Source of the DNA: Burkholderiales bacterium
GTDB lineage: Bacteria > Pseudomonadota > Gammaproteobacteria > Burkholderiales > Burkholderiaceae_C
DNA: 64,000 nucleotides
Assembly (NCBI GenBank): GCA_029268225.1
Contig: JAJUGJ010000002.1
Span: forward strand, 173,530-237,529
Reading direction: 5' to 3'
In this document: piece by piece, positions 55,839 to 64,000 of the stretch
Layout of the letters: each line of letters begins with the position of its first letter
Numbering within the stretch: the first letter of the stretch is position 1
Notes under the pieces: model-generated
The model's database searches: none
The model's input: only the letters and a program-made list of their open reading frames with translations
What the model was told of the DNA's origin: nothing
Translations under genes and position numbers: made by a program

Positions 55839-57083
55839 TCAGGCCCGCGCGGCGATGCGTTGACCCACGATGGCCGCGGAGGCGACGCCCAAGGCCAAGG
55901 TGAGGGCGGCCCCGGCGAACACCGCGGCGGGCAGACCGTGGTCCATCAGCAGGCCGAAGGCCGGCGCGGCCAGCGCCAGACCGCTGTCCAGTCCTGCGTA
56001 CACCGTGCCGTACACCCGGCCGGTGGCACCCGGAGGAGCCGCCCGCTTGATCAGCATGTCGCGCGAGGGGTTGGCCAGGCCGGTGCCAAAGCCGGCCAGC
56101 ACCACGCTGAGGGCCGCCAGCCAGGGCGGCAACTGCCCGGAGGCGCTCAGCAGCAGCATGAGCACCGACACCCCGATGGACACGCCGATCGTGCGCTCCA
56201 GCCGCGCCACGCGGTTGACCAGGAAGCCGCCGATGAACATGCCCACGGCCCCACACAGCATGTAGCCGGTCACGACGAACGCCGTGGTGGTGTCGGTCAG
56301 GCCATACATCAGGTTCAGGGCCGGGCTGGCAAAGCTCTGGATCGCACCCAGTGCGGCGGCCGTCCACAGGAAAAAGGAGAAGCACAGCCACACCGCGGGC
56401 AGCTTCAGGAAGGCCAGCGCGTGCTCGGCCGAGCCATCGGCGACTTGTGCCTGCACCTGGGCGCGGTGGGTGGCGTGGTGGTCGTCCAGGTCGTCACGGC
56501 GCCACAGCATCAGCGCCAACACTCCGGCGCCCAGCAGCGCGGCGCACAGCGCGGCGGTGCGCCAGCTGCCCGTCAGCGTGGTCAGCCCGATGAGGAAGAC
56601 CGGACCCAGCCCCCAGCCCAGGTTGCCGCTGAGACCGTGTGCCGAGAAAGCGTGTCCCAGACGCGAGCTTGAAACCCGGCGATTCAAGATGGTGAAGTTG
56701 GCCGGGTGCATGGGTGCATTGCCCAGGCCGGCCAGGGCCGCCGCCAGCATCAGGCCGGCATAGCCTTGCGCGGTCGCGGTGGCCAGTGAGGCGGCCACAT
56801 AGCAAACCATGGCGCCGTACAGCACCGGGCGGGCACCGTGGCGATCGACCACGAAGCCGGCCAGGGCCTGCCCCACGCCGGAGATGACGAAGAACACCGT
56901 CAGCAGCAGGCCGAGCTCGGCATAGCTGAAGCCGAACTCCCGGATGAACACCGGGAACAGCGGCGGCAGCAGCATGTGGTGGAAGTGGGAGGTGCAGTGA
57001 CCGAGGCCGATCAGGCCAATGGTGCGGATGTCCTGGCGAGCCGAGTGGGCTGCCGGAGCGGTTGGGGTGGCATGGGACGACAT
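55839..57083 (-). CDS. Major facilitator superfamily transporter
   Basis: A 414-residue inner membrane carrier with about twelve hydrophobic segments. The family's loop between helices 2 and 3 reads GFVVDRHGARPVLYGA. The N-terminal GLGHCTSHFHHMLLPPLFPVF resembles the fosmidomycin-resistance (Fsr) subgroup of efflux carriers. Substrate is unknown. It starts MSSHATPT, with a hydrophilic 20-residue lead. Confidence 0.88.
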   Translation of the reverse strand: MSSHATPTAPAAHSARQDIRTIGLIGLGHCTSHFHHMLLPPLFPVFIREFGFSYAELGLLLTVFFVISGVGQALAGFVVDRHGARPVLYGAMVCYVAASLATATAQGYAGLMLAAALAGLGNAPMHPANFTILNRRVSSSRLGHAFSAHGLSGNLGWGLGPVFLIGLTTLTGSWRTAALCAALLGAGVLALMLWRRDDLDDHHATHRAQVQAQVADGSAEHALAFLKLPAVWLCFSFFLWTAAALGAIQSFASPALNLMYGLTDTTTAFVVTGYMLCGAVGMFIGGFLVNRVARLERTIGVSIGVSVLMLLLSASGQLPPWLAALSVVLAGFGTGLANPSRDMLIKRAAPPGATGRVYGTVYAGLDSGLALAAPAFGLLMDHGLPAAVFAGAALTLALGVASAAIVGQRIAARA

Positions 57084-57104
57084 CCGGGCACTGTGCCACA
57101 GACG

Positions 57105-57131
57105 AAAAAAAACGCGGCCGAAGCCGCGTTT
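57105..57131 (-). terminator. Intrinsic terminator of the cold-shock gene
   Basis: On the minus strand AAACGCGGC pairs with GCCGCGTTT around TTCG, followed by a run of eight Ts. It lies 29 bases after the cspA stop and just upstream of the MFS gene start. Confidence 0.93.
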
Positions 57132-57159
57132 GCCTGAGCGTGAAACTCAGCCGACTGGA

Positions 57160-57375
57160 TTACAGCGGGCGGATGTTCGACGCCTGCAGACCCTTTTGGC
57201 CTTGGGTGATGTCGAATTCAACGCGTTGGTTTTCTTGCAGGGTCTTGAAGCCCGAGGTGCGGATTTCGCTGAAGTGGGCGAACAGGTCATTGCCGCCGTT
57301 GTCTTGGGCGATGAAGCCGAAGCCCTTGCCTTCGTTGAACCACTTGACGGTGCCGGTTTGGTTGGTGGTGGACAT
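57160..57375 (-). CDS. cspA: Cold-shock protein, CspA family
   Basis: Small single-stranded nucleic-acid chaperone of 71 residues that melts RNA structure. RNP1 is KGFGFI and RNP2 is DLFAHFS, both complete. An AAGGAA site precedes the ATG. The probable promoter is about 170 bases upstream, which gives the long leader usual for cold-shock genes. A strong terminator makes it monocistronic. Paralogues named cspA, cspD or cspE cannot be told apart from sequence here. Confidence 0.95.
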   Translation of the reverse strand: MSTTNQTGTVKWFNEGKGFGFIAQDNGGNDLFAHFSEIRTSGFKTLQENQRVEFDITQGQKGLQASNIRPL

Positions 57376-57573
57376 GGAATTTCCTTAATTAACAAGTGAT
57401 GAAAAAACGCCCGCGACGACATGCCGGGGCGTTGCAGAGACACGCAAGAAGATCACTTGGGTGGAAATTCGAACCAACCTGCCGGGCGGCAGGGGACAAA
57501 CAACAGACCTCAGTAACGACGGTCTTGGTATACCTACAGAGCGCACCATACACGGTTTTCTCGCCCCTGTCTT
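57376..57573 (-). promoter_or_regulatory. cspA promoter and long 5' leader
   Basis: On the minus strand AAGACA (57573-57568) and TATGGT (57550-57545) are 17 bases apart and are the best promoter candidate. The transcript would carry a leader of about 160 bases, which in cold-shock genes is usually a temperature-sensitive structure. The leader includes an inverted stretch, CGCCCGCG...GGGGCG (57409-57435). The rest of the gap to 57853 belongs to the infA leader and shows no clear promoter. Confidence 0.5.
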
Positions 57574-57853
57574 GTTTTATTTGGCCTCTCGCCTGAAATG
57601 GGGGGCTCGGCGGGGTGCTTGTGCCGTCATCGTTGGATCGGGCGCACCGTGTTATCATGTTCAGTTGCCCATTCGGCCTGAGGTCTTGCCATGACAGGCC
57701 TCGCGCATTGACTGCGATCGGATGGCACACGTTTGCACACCCAGGACGCCGCGCCCCGAGCGCAACCGATCATGGTCTTTTGTCCCGGGCGGGCGCGCAC
57801 CCTCCGCGCAGGGCGCCGCCACATCACCGTCAAGACCTATTGGAGATCGGCCC

Positions 57854-58108
57854 ATGGCCAAGGAAGAACTGATTGAAATGAATGGCGTCGTGGACGAAGT
57901 CCTGCCGGACTCGCGTTTCCGCGTCACGCTCGAAAACGGACACCAGCTGATTGCCTACACCTCGGGCAAGATGAAGAAGCACCACATCCGCATCCTGGCG
58001 GGTGACAAGGTCTCGCTGGAGCTGTCGCCTTACGACCTGACCAAGGGTCGCATCACCTTCCGTCACATCGAGCGCAACGGCTACACGCCGCCTCCCCGCC
58101 GCCACTGA
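57854..58108 (+). CDS. infA: Translation initiation factor IF-1 (long paralogue)
   Basis: Binds the A site of the small ribosomal subunit during initiation. The 84-residue OB-fold protein has [25 protein letters not shown], the [17 protein letters not shown] segment and [15 protein letters not shown]. It is longer than standard 72-residue IF-1, with a C-terminal tail ([14 protein letters not shown]). Many betaproteobacteria have a second IF-1 outside the ribosomal protein operon, and this seems to be it. It is divergent from cspA, which may mean shared cold-stress control. Confidence 0.93.
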   Translation: MAKEELIEMNGVVDEVLPDSRFRVTLENGHQLIAYTSGKMKKHHIRILAGDKVSLELSPYDLTKGRITFRHIERNGYTPPPRRH

Positions 58109-58117
58109 TGTGACTCA

Positions 58118-58144
58118 CCGGAACGGCCCTGCGGCCGGTTCCGG
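58118..58144. terminator. Strong hairpin between convergent infA and parA
   Basis: CCGGAAC (58118-58124) pairs with GTTCCGG (58138-58144), with GGCC/GGCC pairs inside and one bulged G. It follows the infA stop by nine bases. There is no T-run. Confidence 0.5.
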
Positions 58145-58253
58145 ATGCGAACGTGGTTCGCTCACCCCCGTTGTTGTCTGGCGTGACCGCCTGAATGTGC
58201 CCGGTGCCTCATGAGAGGGCCCGGGCTTTGGTGCTTGGGCCGCAGTGATGGGC

Positions 58254-58871
58254 TCAGCGGCCCAGCCAGTCGAGGATGGGGCGCCACTGCGCCAGGTCCT
58301 TGTCCACCTTGTGCGCAGGCACGTCCCACAGGCTGAGGCCATGGGCCGCCAGATGGGTGTAGTTCTGCGTGTCGCGCAACTGGGCCAGCCAGGGGATGTC
58401 GAGCGAGCGCAGGAAGGTCTGCAGGTGCTCGGCCGCCTTGGTGTGATCCTTGACGCGGTTGGCGACCACGCCCAGCTTGACCTTGTCGGAGCGCTTGCTG
58501 CGGTGCAGTTCGCTCAGGAAGTCCTGCGTGGCGTAGATGTCGAACACGCTGGCCTGCAGCGGCACGATGATGTGGTCGGCCAGTTTCATGACCGCCTGCA
58601 ATCGCTTGCCGTGCAGGCCCGCCGGGGTGTCGAGCACGACGTGGGTGGTGCCCTTCGGGGGGCGCACGATGTCGTCGCGGGCCACGTCCCAACTCTGGAT
58701 GGCGGGCAGCGTGTCGGGGCGCAGTTGCAGCCACAGGCGCGAGGATTGCTGGCGATCGATGTCGCCCAGCATGACGCTGTGCCCCTGACGGGCGAAATAG
58801 CCCGCGATGTTGCTCGACAGCGTGGACTTGCCGACGCCGCCCTTGGGATTGGCCACCACGATCACCGGCAT
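58254..58871 (-). CDS. Orphan ParA/MinD-family ATPase
   Basis: A 205-residue ATPase with the deviant Walker A KGGVGKST (about residues 10-17), the second Asp motif DIDRQQSS, and DTPAG at switch II. Such proteins position cargo by dimerising on the nucleoid or membrane. No ParB, parS or replication gene is close, so it is not the chromosome-partition ParA. Its cargo could be a chemotaxis cluster, a metabolic complex or another structure, and the sequence does not say which. The start MPVIVVANPKGG leaves no N-terminal extension. Confidence 0.9.
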   Translation of the reverse strand: MPVIVVANPKGGVGKSTLSSNIAGYFARQGHSVMLGDIDRQQSSRLWLQLRPDTLPAIQSWDVARDDIVRPPKGTTHVVLDTPAGLHGKRLQAVMKLADHIIVPLQASVFDIYATQDFLSELHRSKRSDKVKLGVVANRVKDHTKAAEHLQTFLRSLDIPWLAQLRDTQNYTHLAAHGLSLWDVPAHKVDKDLAQWRPILDWLGR

Positions 58872-58973
58872 GGTTCGAACTCCTGTGTGACGGGGTTGAA
58901 AAAGGGAGTTCGATTATGGCGGTGGATGCCCTGTGCAATGTGACAGCGCCGGGTTTGAGACAATCGGGGCACC

Positions 58974-59369
58974 ATGGTTGATTCGCCCTCCCTCGTGCCC
59001 GCCCTCGATGTGGTTTGTCTGTGCGCCGACTGGTGCGGCACCTGCCGTGAGTACGCGCAGGTGTTCGAGGCCCTGCAGCAGGCGCTGCCGGCCCACCACT
59101 ACCGCTGGATCGACATCGAGGACGAGGCCGATGCGCTGGGCGACATCGACATCGAGACCTTTCCGACGCTGCTGGTGGCCCACGCGGGACGCGTGCTGTT
59201 TGCCGGCCCGGTGCTGCCGCGTCTGGGCGATGCCCTGCGGCTGATCGAGGTGCAGACCGAGGTGGTGCAGCGCCAGGCCTGGCCGTCGCTGGCGAGCCTG
59301 GGGCTGCCGGCGGATCAGCAAACCGCCTACACGCAGCTGGCGCAGGCGCTGCACACGGCGCGCGGCTGA
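58974..59369 (+). CDS. Thioredoxin-fold protein with WCGTC active site
   Basis: A 131-residue thioredoxin-like protein without signal peptide. The redox motif is ADWCGTC (Cys about residues 21 and 24), and the cis-proline is in TFPTLLV. The C-terminal third (about 85-131) departs from thioredoxin and is helical. It is divergent from parA by 102 bases. It is likely a cytoplasmic disulphide reductase with an unknown target. Confidence 0.85.
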   Translation: MVDSPSLVPALDVVCLCADWCGTCREYAQVFEALQQALPAHHYRWIDIEDEADALGDIDIETFPTLLVAHAGRVLFAGPVLPRLGDALRLIEVQTEVVQRQAWPSLASLGLPADQQTAYTQLAQALHTARG

Positions 59370-59505
59370 CGCCCATCCCGCTGCGGCAGGAGGGGAACAA
59401 ACTCGTACAGCTGGAGGGGTGACAGGTCGGGGGCGTGTCCGTCACGCGGCGCAGTCGGCGACCGGGCACGGGTCGGCTGGCGCGTGCTCGTCGCCTGGTC
59501 GGGGG

Positions 59506-60852
59506 TCAGCTGGCGGCGGACGCCCCCTGCAAGCGGGCGAACTGCAGATCGAGCCGGCTGAGAAAGTCCGCGACGGCCTCGTCGTCGACCTCGTCGCACT
59601 GGCGGATCACGGTGAGGCACTGCTTGCCGTTGAGGGTGAGGGCGCCCAGCAGCAGTGCCGTGCTGACGGTGGCGGGCCACAGCGCCTGCAGGCGCACGCT
59701 GGCGTCTTTCGGGTTGATGAACTCGGCGCTGCCCAGGTTGCTGAGGTGGCAGCTGAGCGCGGGTAGGGTGCCGCGGGCCTTGCTGGCCGCGATCAACTGA
59801 CGGTAGCGCGTGCGCCCGATGAAGGGCAGCCATTCGTACAGAGTCAGCGGCAGGGCGTGGTCGCGCCGTTCGTAACGGGCCAGGTGCTGCTGGATCTGCT
59901 TTTCGATGTCGGCGATCTGGGCGGCCAGCGTGGGCTGGTGGCGCGCGCGCACGGTGAACGACGAGACGTAGTTGCCGAACACCGGAGCCTGGTCCTCGGG
60001 GTAGTAGCGGCGCAGGTCGACCGAGATGCGCAAGGCGGCCACGGCCTGGGCGTTGCCGGTGTGCGGCGCGAGGAAGGTGTTCGCGACCAGGGCGGTCAGC
60101 AGGGTGTTTTGCGTGGTGCGATGGGCCTTGGCGAACTGCTTCATGGCCTCGGCCGGGCAGGGCAGCTCGTGGTAACGGATGGCCGAGGTGGTGAAACGCG
60201 GGCTGCGCCGGCTGGCCAGCATGATGACCTCTTGGCCCCGGGCTGCACGTTGGTCGGCGCGGCCCTGGCGCCAGCCCCGCCAGACGGCTGCGGGCCATTG
60301 CCACAGGCGCGCGGGCGTGACGGCGGCGTGCATCGAGGGCGAGTCCAGCGGGCTGGCGGCGATGGGCTGGCCGTTGAGGCGGCCGAGGATGGCGCACAGC
60401 AGCTGGACCATGGAGCGGCCGTCGCCCACGATGTGGTGCACCACGAAGAGCAGGGCGGGCTGCGTGGGGTGAGGCAGGAAGCGGGCGCGCCAGGGCAGGC
60501 CGCGCTCCAGCGAGAGCGGCTCGTTGAGGCGGGCGCTGTGCCAGGCCTGCAGCGCGTCGCGGTCGTCGAGGGCCACGCCGAGCTCCACCCGGTAGGCGTC
60601 GTCGAACAGCTGGTCCACGGCGCGGTCATCGGGCAGGATGCGCATGCGGTCGCGCCAGGGGCCGGGCTCGATCACGCTGCGCAGGCGCGGGAAGGCGGTG
60701 GTGAGTTCGCGCAGTGCTTGCCGCACCAAGGCTTCGTCGACCGGACCGCTCAGGCGCAAGACATAAGGCTGGTTGATGGGGCCGAGGTGGCCCTCACCCG
60801 CCCAGTACATGTGCTCGGATCGGTTCAGCGGGATCAGGTCGGGGGAGCGCAC
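59506..60852 (-). CDS. Condensation-domain-type acyltransferase
   Basis: A 448-residue cytoplasmic protein with the acyltransferase motif HHIVGDG (His139, His140, Asp144), the HHxxxDG of non-ribosomal peptide condensation domains and of PapA/wax-synthase-like enzymes. A second family segment, VFGNYVSSF, lies further on. Members join an acyl group from CoA or a carrier protein to an alcohol or amine. No non-ribosomal peptide or polyketide genes are nearby, so a lipid or glycolipid acylation role is more likely. Substrate cannot be read. It is not part of the holA-lptE-leuS operon upstream, since 154 bases separate them. Confidence 0.75.
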   Translation of the reverse strand: MRSPDLIPLNRSEHMYWAGEGHLGPINQPYVLRLSGPVDEALVRQALRELTTAFPRLRSVIEPGPWRDRMRILPDDRAVDQLFDDAYRVELGVALDDRDALQAWHSARLNEPLSLERGLPWRARFLPHPTQPALLFVVHHIVGDGRSMVQLLCAILGRLNGQPIAASPLDSPSMHAAVTPARLWQWPAAVWRGWRQGRADQRAARGQEVIMLASRRSPRFTTSAIRYHELPCPAEAMKQFAKAHRTTQNTLLTALVANTFLAPHTGNAQAVAALRISVDLRRYYPEDQAPVFGNYVSSFTVRARHQPTLAAQIADIEKQIQQHLARYERRDHALPLTLYEWLPFIGRTRYRQLIAASKARGTLPALSCHLSNLGSAEFINPKDASVRLQALWPATVSTALLLGALTLNGKQCLTVIRQCDEVDDEAVADFLSRLDLQFARLQGASAAS

Positions 60853-61006
60853 GGGACAGCAGGCTTCGCGAGGGGGCGGTGCACCGACTGTAGGTGGGGC
60901 AGACGCTGCGCTGGCCGCGGGCTTTCCAGTGAGGCAGCCCCCGATCTGCGGGGGACGTGTGCACGGCGAGCCCGGGCGGTGGGCGCCGGTTGTGGCCGGG
61001 TGGCGC

Positions 61007-62101
61007 TCAGCGGCGTGCAGAGGCCGGGGCGCGGCCGGCGGCCGGGCCTTGCGCGGTCTGGGCCAGCTCCAGCGCCAGGCGGCGCAAGGCTTCCCAGCCG
61101 TCTTCCGGCCATTGCGGGTGGCGCAGGCCCTTGACGATGCCGTCGACCGTGCTGGCGTGGGCCACCAATCGGGCCAGGGCGGTGGCGCGGGTGTGGGGCA
61201 GGATGCGCTCGAACAGGCGCTCGCGCGGGCCCCAGACGCGCTGCTCGCGCAGCACCATGGGCAGGGGCTTGCCGCCGTCCAGCGCGGTGCGGGCGCGGTA
61301 GAGCGCGAGGATGTCTTCGGCCAGGGCCCAGTGCACGAGCACGGCGGCTTCGCCCTCGGCCTGCAGGCCGTCGATCATGCGCAGCGTGCGCTCGATCTGG
61401 CCCGAGAGCACAGCCTCGCTGAGCTTGAAGACGTTGAAGCGGGCCACATCGACCACGGCCTCTTCGATCTGCTCGATGGTGAGGGTGCCGGGCGGGTGCA
61501 GCAGGCCGAGCTTGACGATTTCCTGGTGCGCGGCGAGCAGGTTGCCTTCGACGCGGTCCGCGAAGAAGGCCAGGGTGCGCTGGCCGGCCTCACCGGGCTC
61601 GACCTGCTGGCCCTGGGCGGCCAGGCGCTGGGCGATCCACAGAGGCAACTGGCCGCGCTCGATCGGGTCGCAGCGCAGGGTCAGGCCCGTGCCATCGAGG
61701 GCGGTGAACCAGGCGCTGTTTTGCTGCGTCTTGTCCAGGCGCGGCAGGGTGACCAGCGTGAGCAGGCCGTCGTTGCCTTGGGCGGCCTCGCAGTACTGCT
61801 GCAGGGCCTGCGAGCCCTCTTTGCCGGGCTTGCCCGAGGGGATGCGGATCTCGATGATCTGCTTGTCACCGAACAGGGACATTTCGCTGGCCGCACCCAA
61901 CAGGCCCGACCAGTCAAAGTGCGCACCACTGACGGTGTGCACCTGGCGTTCGGTGAAGCCGGCTGCGCGCGCAGCGGTGCGGATGGCGTCACCGGCCTCC
62001 TGGGCCAGCAAGGGCTCGTCACCGTACAGCGTGTAGACGGGTTTGAGCGCACCAGCGCCCTTGCTCAGGTGGGCCGAGAGCTGGTCGAGGCGCAGTTGCA
62101 T
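61007..62101 (-). CDS. holA: DNA polymerase III subunit delta
   Basis: Clamp-loader subunit that opens the sliding clamp. The 364-residue protein has the typical PVYTLYGDEPLLAQEA start, the LFGDKQIIEIRIPSG segment, NSAWFTALDGTG and a C-terminal helical collar domain. It follows lptE by 16 bases on the same strand in the leuS-lptE-holA order, conserved in proteobacteria. A Pro/Ala-rich tail of about 15 residues ends the protein. Confidence 0.94.
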   Translation of the reverse strand: MQLRLDQLSAHLSKGAGALKPVYTLYGDEPLLAQEAGDAIRTAARAAGFTERQVHTVSGAHFDWSGLLGAASEMSLFGDKQIIEIRIPSGKPGKEGSQALQQYCEAAQGNDGLLTLVTLPRLDKTQQNSAWFTALDGTGLTLRCDPIERGQLPLWIAQRLAAQGQQVEPGEAGQRTLAFFADRVEGNLLAAHQEIVKLGLLHPPGTLTIEQIEEAVVDVARFNVFKLSEAVLSGQIERTLRMIDGLQAEGEAAVLVHWALAEDILALYRARTALDGGKPLPMVLREQRVWGPRERLFERILPHTRATALARLVAHASTVDGIVKGLRHPQWPEDGWEALRRLALELAQTAQGPAAGRAPASARR

Positions 62102-62117
62102 GGGCGCGGACGGACGC

Positions 62118-62729
62118 TCAGCGCGCTGCGGCGCTGGCCGCGGGCACCGGCGCCGAAGCCGCCGTGGCGGCCTGCGGGACGCTGCTGAGCTGCTCGGGGC
62201 GGATGGCCGCCAGACGGCGCAGCACCTGGTTGACGATGTCGGTCTGCATGCTCTTTTGGAGGGCCGCAGCTTCGTCCTGCTTGGCCAGCGCGTCGCGCTC
62301 GTTGTAGTTCAGGTCGCGCGCCAGGGCCACGTCGGTGGGGCGGAGCAGTTCGGACCCGTCGCCCCGCAGGATGCGAAAGCGCACGCTGGTGCGCACGCTC
62401 ATGACGCGCACCTGACCGTAGGCGGTTTTGGTGACGACAACCAAGTCGCGACTGTCACGCAAGGCCTCGAACACCAGGTGGCTGGTGGGCACCTGTTCGG
62501 TGCCGGCCGCCTGGGTGGCTTGCAGGGTGGAATCGACCACGCGCACGCCACTGGCTTCGAGTGCACGCGCCAGTTCGGCCGCCAGGGGCGAGGTGCTGGT
62601 GAAGCCAGTGAGCTGAATGGTGCGGAAGGCCATGGCCTTGGGGCCACGACGCAACTGGAAGCCGCAGCCTCCGAGGGTGGCCAGGGCCAGCGAGGCGCTC
62701 AGGCCGGTGAGGAGGTGGCGGCGCTGCAT
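62118..62729 (-). CDS. lptE: LPS-assembly lipoprotein LptE
   Basis: Outer membrane lipoprotein that plugs LptD and helps to insert lipopolysaccharide. The 203-residue precursor has a lipoprotein signal with lipobox LGGC (Cys about 22) and the family's GFQLRRG just after it. The N-terminus MQRRHLLTG is also twin-arginine-like, though Sec export is usual here. It starts two bases after the leuS stop codon, so they are cotranscribed. Confidence 0.92.
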   Translation of the reverse strand: MQRRHLLTGLSASLALATLGGCGFQLRRGPKAMAFRTIQLTGFTSTSPLAAELARALEASGVRVVDSTLQATQAAGTEQVPTSHLVFEALRDSRDLVVVTKTAYGQVRVMSVRTSVRFRILRGDGSELLRPTDVALARDLNYNERDALAKQDEAAALQKSMQTDIVNQVLRRLAAIRPEQLSSVPQAATAASAPVPAASAAAR

Positions 62730-62731
62730 GG

Positions 62732-64000
62732 TCAGACCACCACGTTGACGAGGCGACCGGGCACGACCACGACCTTCTTGGGGGCCTTGCCTTCGGCGAA
62801 CTTGGCGAAGTCTTCGCTGGCCAGAGCGGCGGCCTCGATGGCGGCCTTGTCGGCTTGCGGGCTGACCTTGATCGAGCCACGCAGCTTGCCGTTGACCTGC
62901 AGCATCAGCTCGATCTCGTCTTGCACCAGGGCCGAGTCGTCAACCTTGGGCCAGGCGGCGTCCAGCAGGTCGCCCTGCGTCTGGGCATAGCCGAGCTCGC
63001 TCCACAGCGTGTGGGCCAGGTGCGGGGTCGCAGGGTAGAGGGTGCGCAGCAGGATGCCGAAGCCTTCGATCAGGGCGATCTGACCGTCGGGCGTGTCGGT
63101 GCCCTTGAAGCCTTCGAGCGCGTTGAGCAGCTTCATCGCACCGGAGACCACGGTGTTGTACTGCATGCGCTGGTAGTCGTAGTCCACCTGCTTGAGCACG
63201 GTGTGCACTTCCAGGCGCAGGGCCTTGGCGTCCTTGCCGAAGGCGACGTCGGCCAGCGAGCTGGCACCTTGCGTGAGCGCGGTGGTATCGGCCTTGGGCA
63301 GAGCGCTCAACTTCATGCCGAAGTTCCAGACACGGCGCAGGAAGCGGAAGCTGCCTTCCACGGCGGCATCGTTCCACTCCAGCGTCAGCTCGGGCGGCGC
63401 GGTGAACATGGTGTACAGGCGGGCGGTGTCGGCGCCGTACTTCTCGATCAGCTCTTGCGGGTCGATGCCGTTGTTCTTCGACTTCGACATGGTGCCCACG
63501 CCTTCGTAGTCGATGGCCGTGCCCACGGGCAGCATGCCGTCAGCGCTGTCCACAGCCGTGATCAGGCGGGCACCGGTGACCTTGCCGGTCTCGTCCATGA
63601 CGTGCTCGACGTCCTTGGGCCAGAAGTACTCCTTGCCGCCCTTGGCGGTGCGGCGCGAGTAGATGTGGTTGAGCACCATGCCCTGGGTGAGCAGCTTCTT
63701 GAAGGGCTCGTCGGCCTTGACCAGGCCCAGGTCACGCATGACCTTGGTCCAGAAGCGCGCGTACAGCAGGTGCAAGATGGCGTGTTCGATGCCGCCGATG
63801 TACTGGTCCATCGGCATCCAGTAGTCGGTGCGACCGTCCACCATCTGGCCGTGGTTGTCGGCGCAGGTGTAGCGCAGGAAGTACCAGCTCGAGTCCACGA
63901 AGGTGTCCATCGTGTCGGTTTCGCGCTGGGCGGGCTTGCCGCACTTCGGGCAGCCGACGTTCAGGAAGTCGGGGCGCGACTTGAGCGGGTTGCCCGAGCC
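62732..64000 (-). CDS. leuS: Leucyl-tRNA synthetase (5' part beyond the window)
   Basis: Charges tRNA-Leu. The visible part is the C-terminal 422 residues, open to the right edge of the window. It begins within the zinc-ribbon-like [12 protein letters not shown] and [11 protein letters not shown], and continues through the catalytic motif MSKSKNNG (here preceded by Thr and not Lys, TMSKS), the anticodon-binding domain and the C-terminal domain with VNGKLRGS. The stop lies two bases before the lptE ATG. Confidence 0.96.
   Translation of the reverse strand, partial: GSGNPLKSRPDFLNVGCPKCGKPAQRETDTMDTFVDSSWYFLRYTCADNHGQMVDGRTDYWMPMDQYIGGIEHAILHLLYARFWTKVMRDLGLVKADEPFKKLLTQGMVLNHIYSRRTAKGGKEYFWPKDVEHVMDETGKVTGARLITAVDSADGMLPVGTAIDYEGVGTMSKSKNNGIDPQELIEKYGADTARLYTMFTAPPELTLEWNDAAVEGSFRFLRRVWNFGMKLSALPKADTTALTQGASSLADVAFGKDAKALRLEVHTVLKQVDYDYQRMQYNTVVSGAMKLLNALEGFKGTDTPDGQIALIEGFGILLRTLYPATPHLAHTLWSELGYAQTQGDLLDAAWPKVDDSALVQDEIELMLQVNGKLRGSIKVSPQADKAAIEAAALASEDFAKFAEGKAPKKVVVVPGRLVNVVV

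Noticed and set aside
57389..57730. 113-codon minus-strand frame upstream of cspA
   Set aside because: It overlaps the predicted cspA promoter and leader, has no ribosome binding site and no recognisable sequence.

Overview
The window is a chromosomal segment of a high-GC Gram-negative bacterium, most probably a betaproteobacterium of the order Burkholderiales (Leptothrix/Aquabacterium/Rubrivivax-like). The evidence is an SAH riboswitch followed by ahcY-tlyA-metF, a pair of lipid A acyltransferases divergent from metK, a gspC gene divergent from gspGHIJKLMN-DEF, a second long IF-1 gene beside a cold-shock gene, and a PEP-CTERM protein. I see no rRNA, tRNA, insertion sequence, prophage or CRISPR array. 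Base composition looks even, so this reads as core genome with a few accessory inserts.

Layout. 1-9.2 kb: a cut-off membrane protein, two chemoreceptors, two lipid A acyltransferases, metK with a structured leader, a DUF2238 membrane protein and an HD-GYP phosphodiesterase. 9.2-17.9 kb: prfC, a large GAF/PAS/GGDEF/EAL sensor, then the SAH riboswitch and ahcY-tlyA-metF, which with metK form most of the S-adenosylmethionine cycle. 18-21.5 kb: ompW, a PEP-CTERM protein and ilvA. 21.5-33.1 kb: a complete type II secretion cluster except for the prepilin peptidase, followed in the same direction by a 5'-nucleotidase and a c-di-GMP phosphodiesterase. 34.9-37.8 kb (minus strand): a MOSC protein and an unusual tungstate/molybdate-type ABC locus in which permease remnant and ATPase are fused and the ATPase has lost its catalytic motifs. 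38-40 kb: pckG. 40-46.1 kb: a TetR regulator divergent from ceramidase, cytochrome c, flavin oxidase and PLP enzyme, which I interpret as a periplasmic sphingolipid/sphingosine degradation locus. 46-50.2 kb: folate cyclo-ligase, lytic transglycosylase, and a secreted RNase Sa-like nuclease with a barstar-like inhibitor. 50.3-64 kb: housekeeping genes (maeB, thiL-pgpA-pncC, cspA, infA paralogue, orphan parA, thioredoxin, condensation-type acyltransferase, holA-lptE-leuS).

How the parts fit. metK, ahcY, tlyA and metF make, use and recycle the methyl-donor pool; ahcY is controlled by its own substrate through the riboswitch. The type II secretion system could carry Sec- or Tat-exported enzymes such as the ceramidase or the RNase to the outside. 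HD-GYP, GGDEF/EAL and EAL proteins plus two chemoreceptors point to a motile/sessile lifestyle controlled by c-di-GMP.

Limits: all calls come from reading translated sequence and motifs by eye. Starts were moved inward from the longest reading frame wherever a ribosome binding site, signal peptide or family start supported it. Statements about homologues are from memory and no database search was run.
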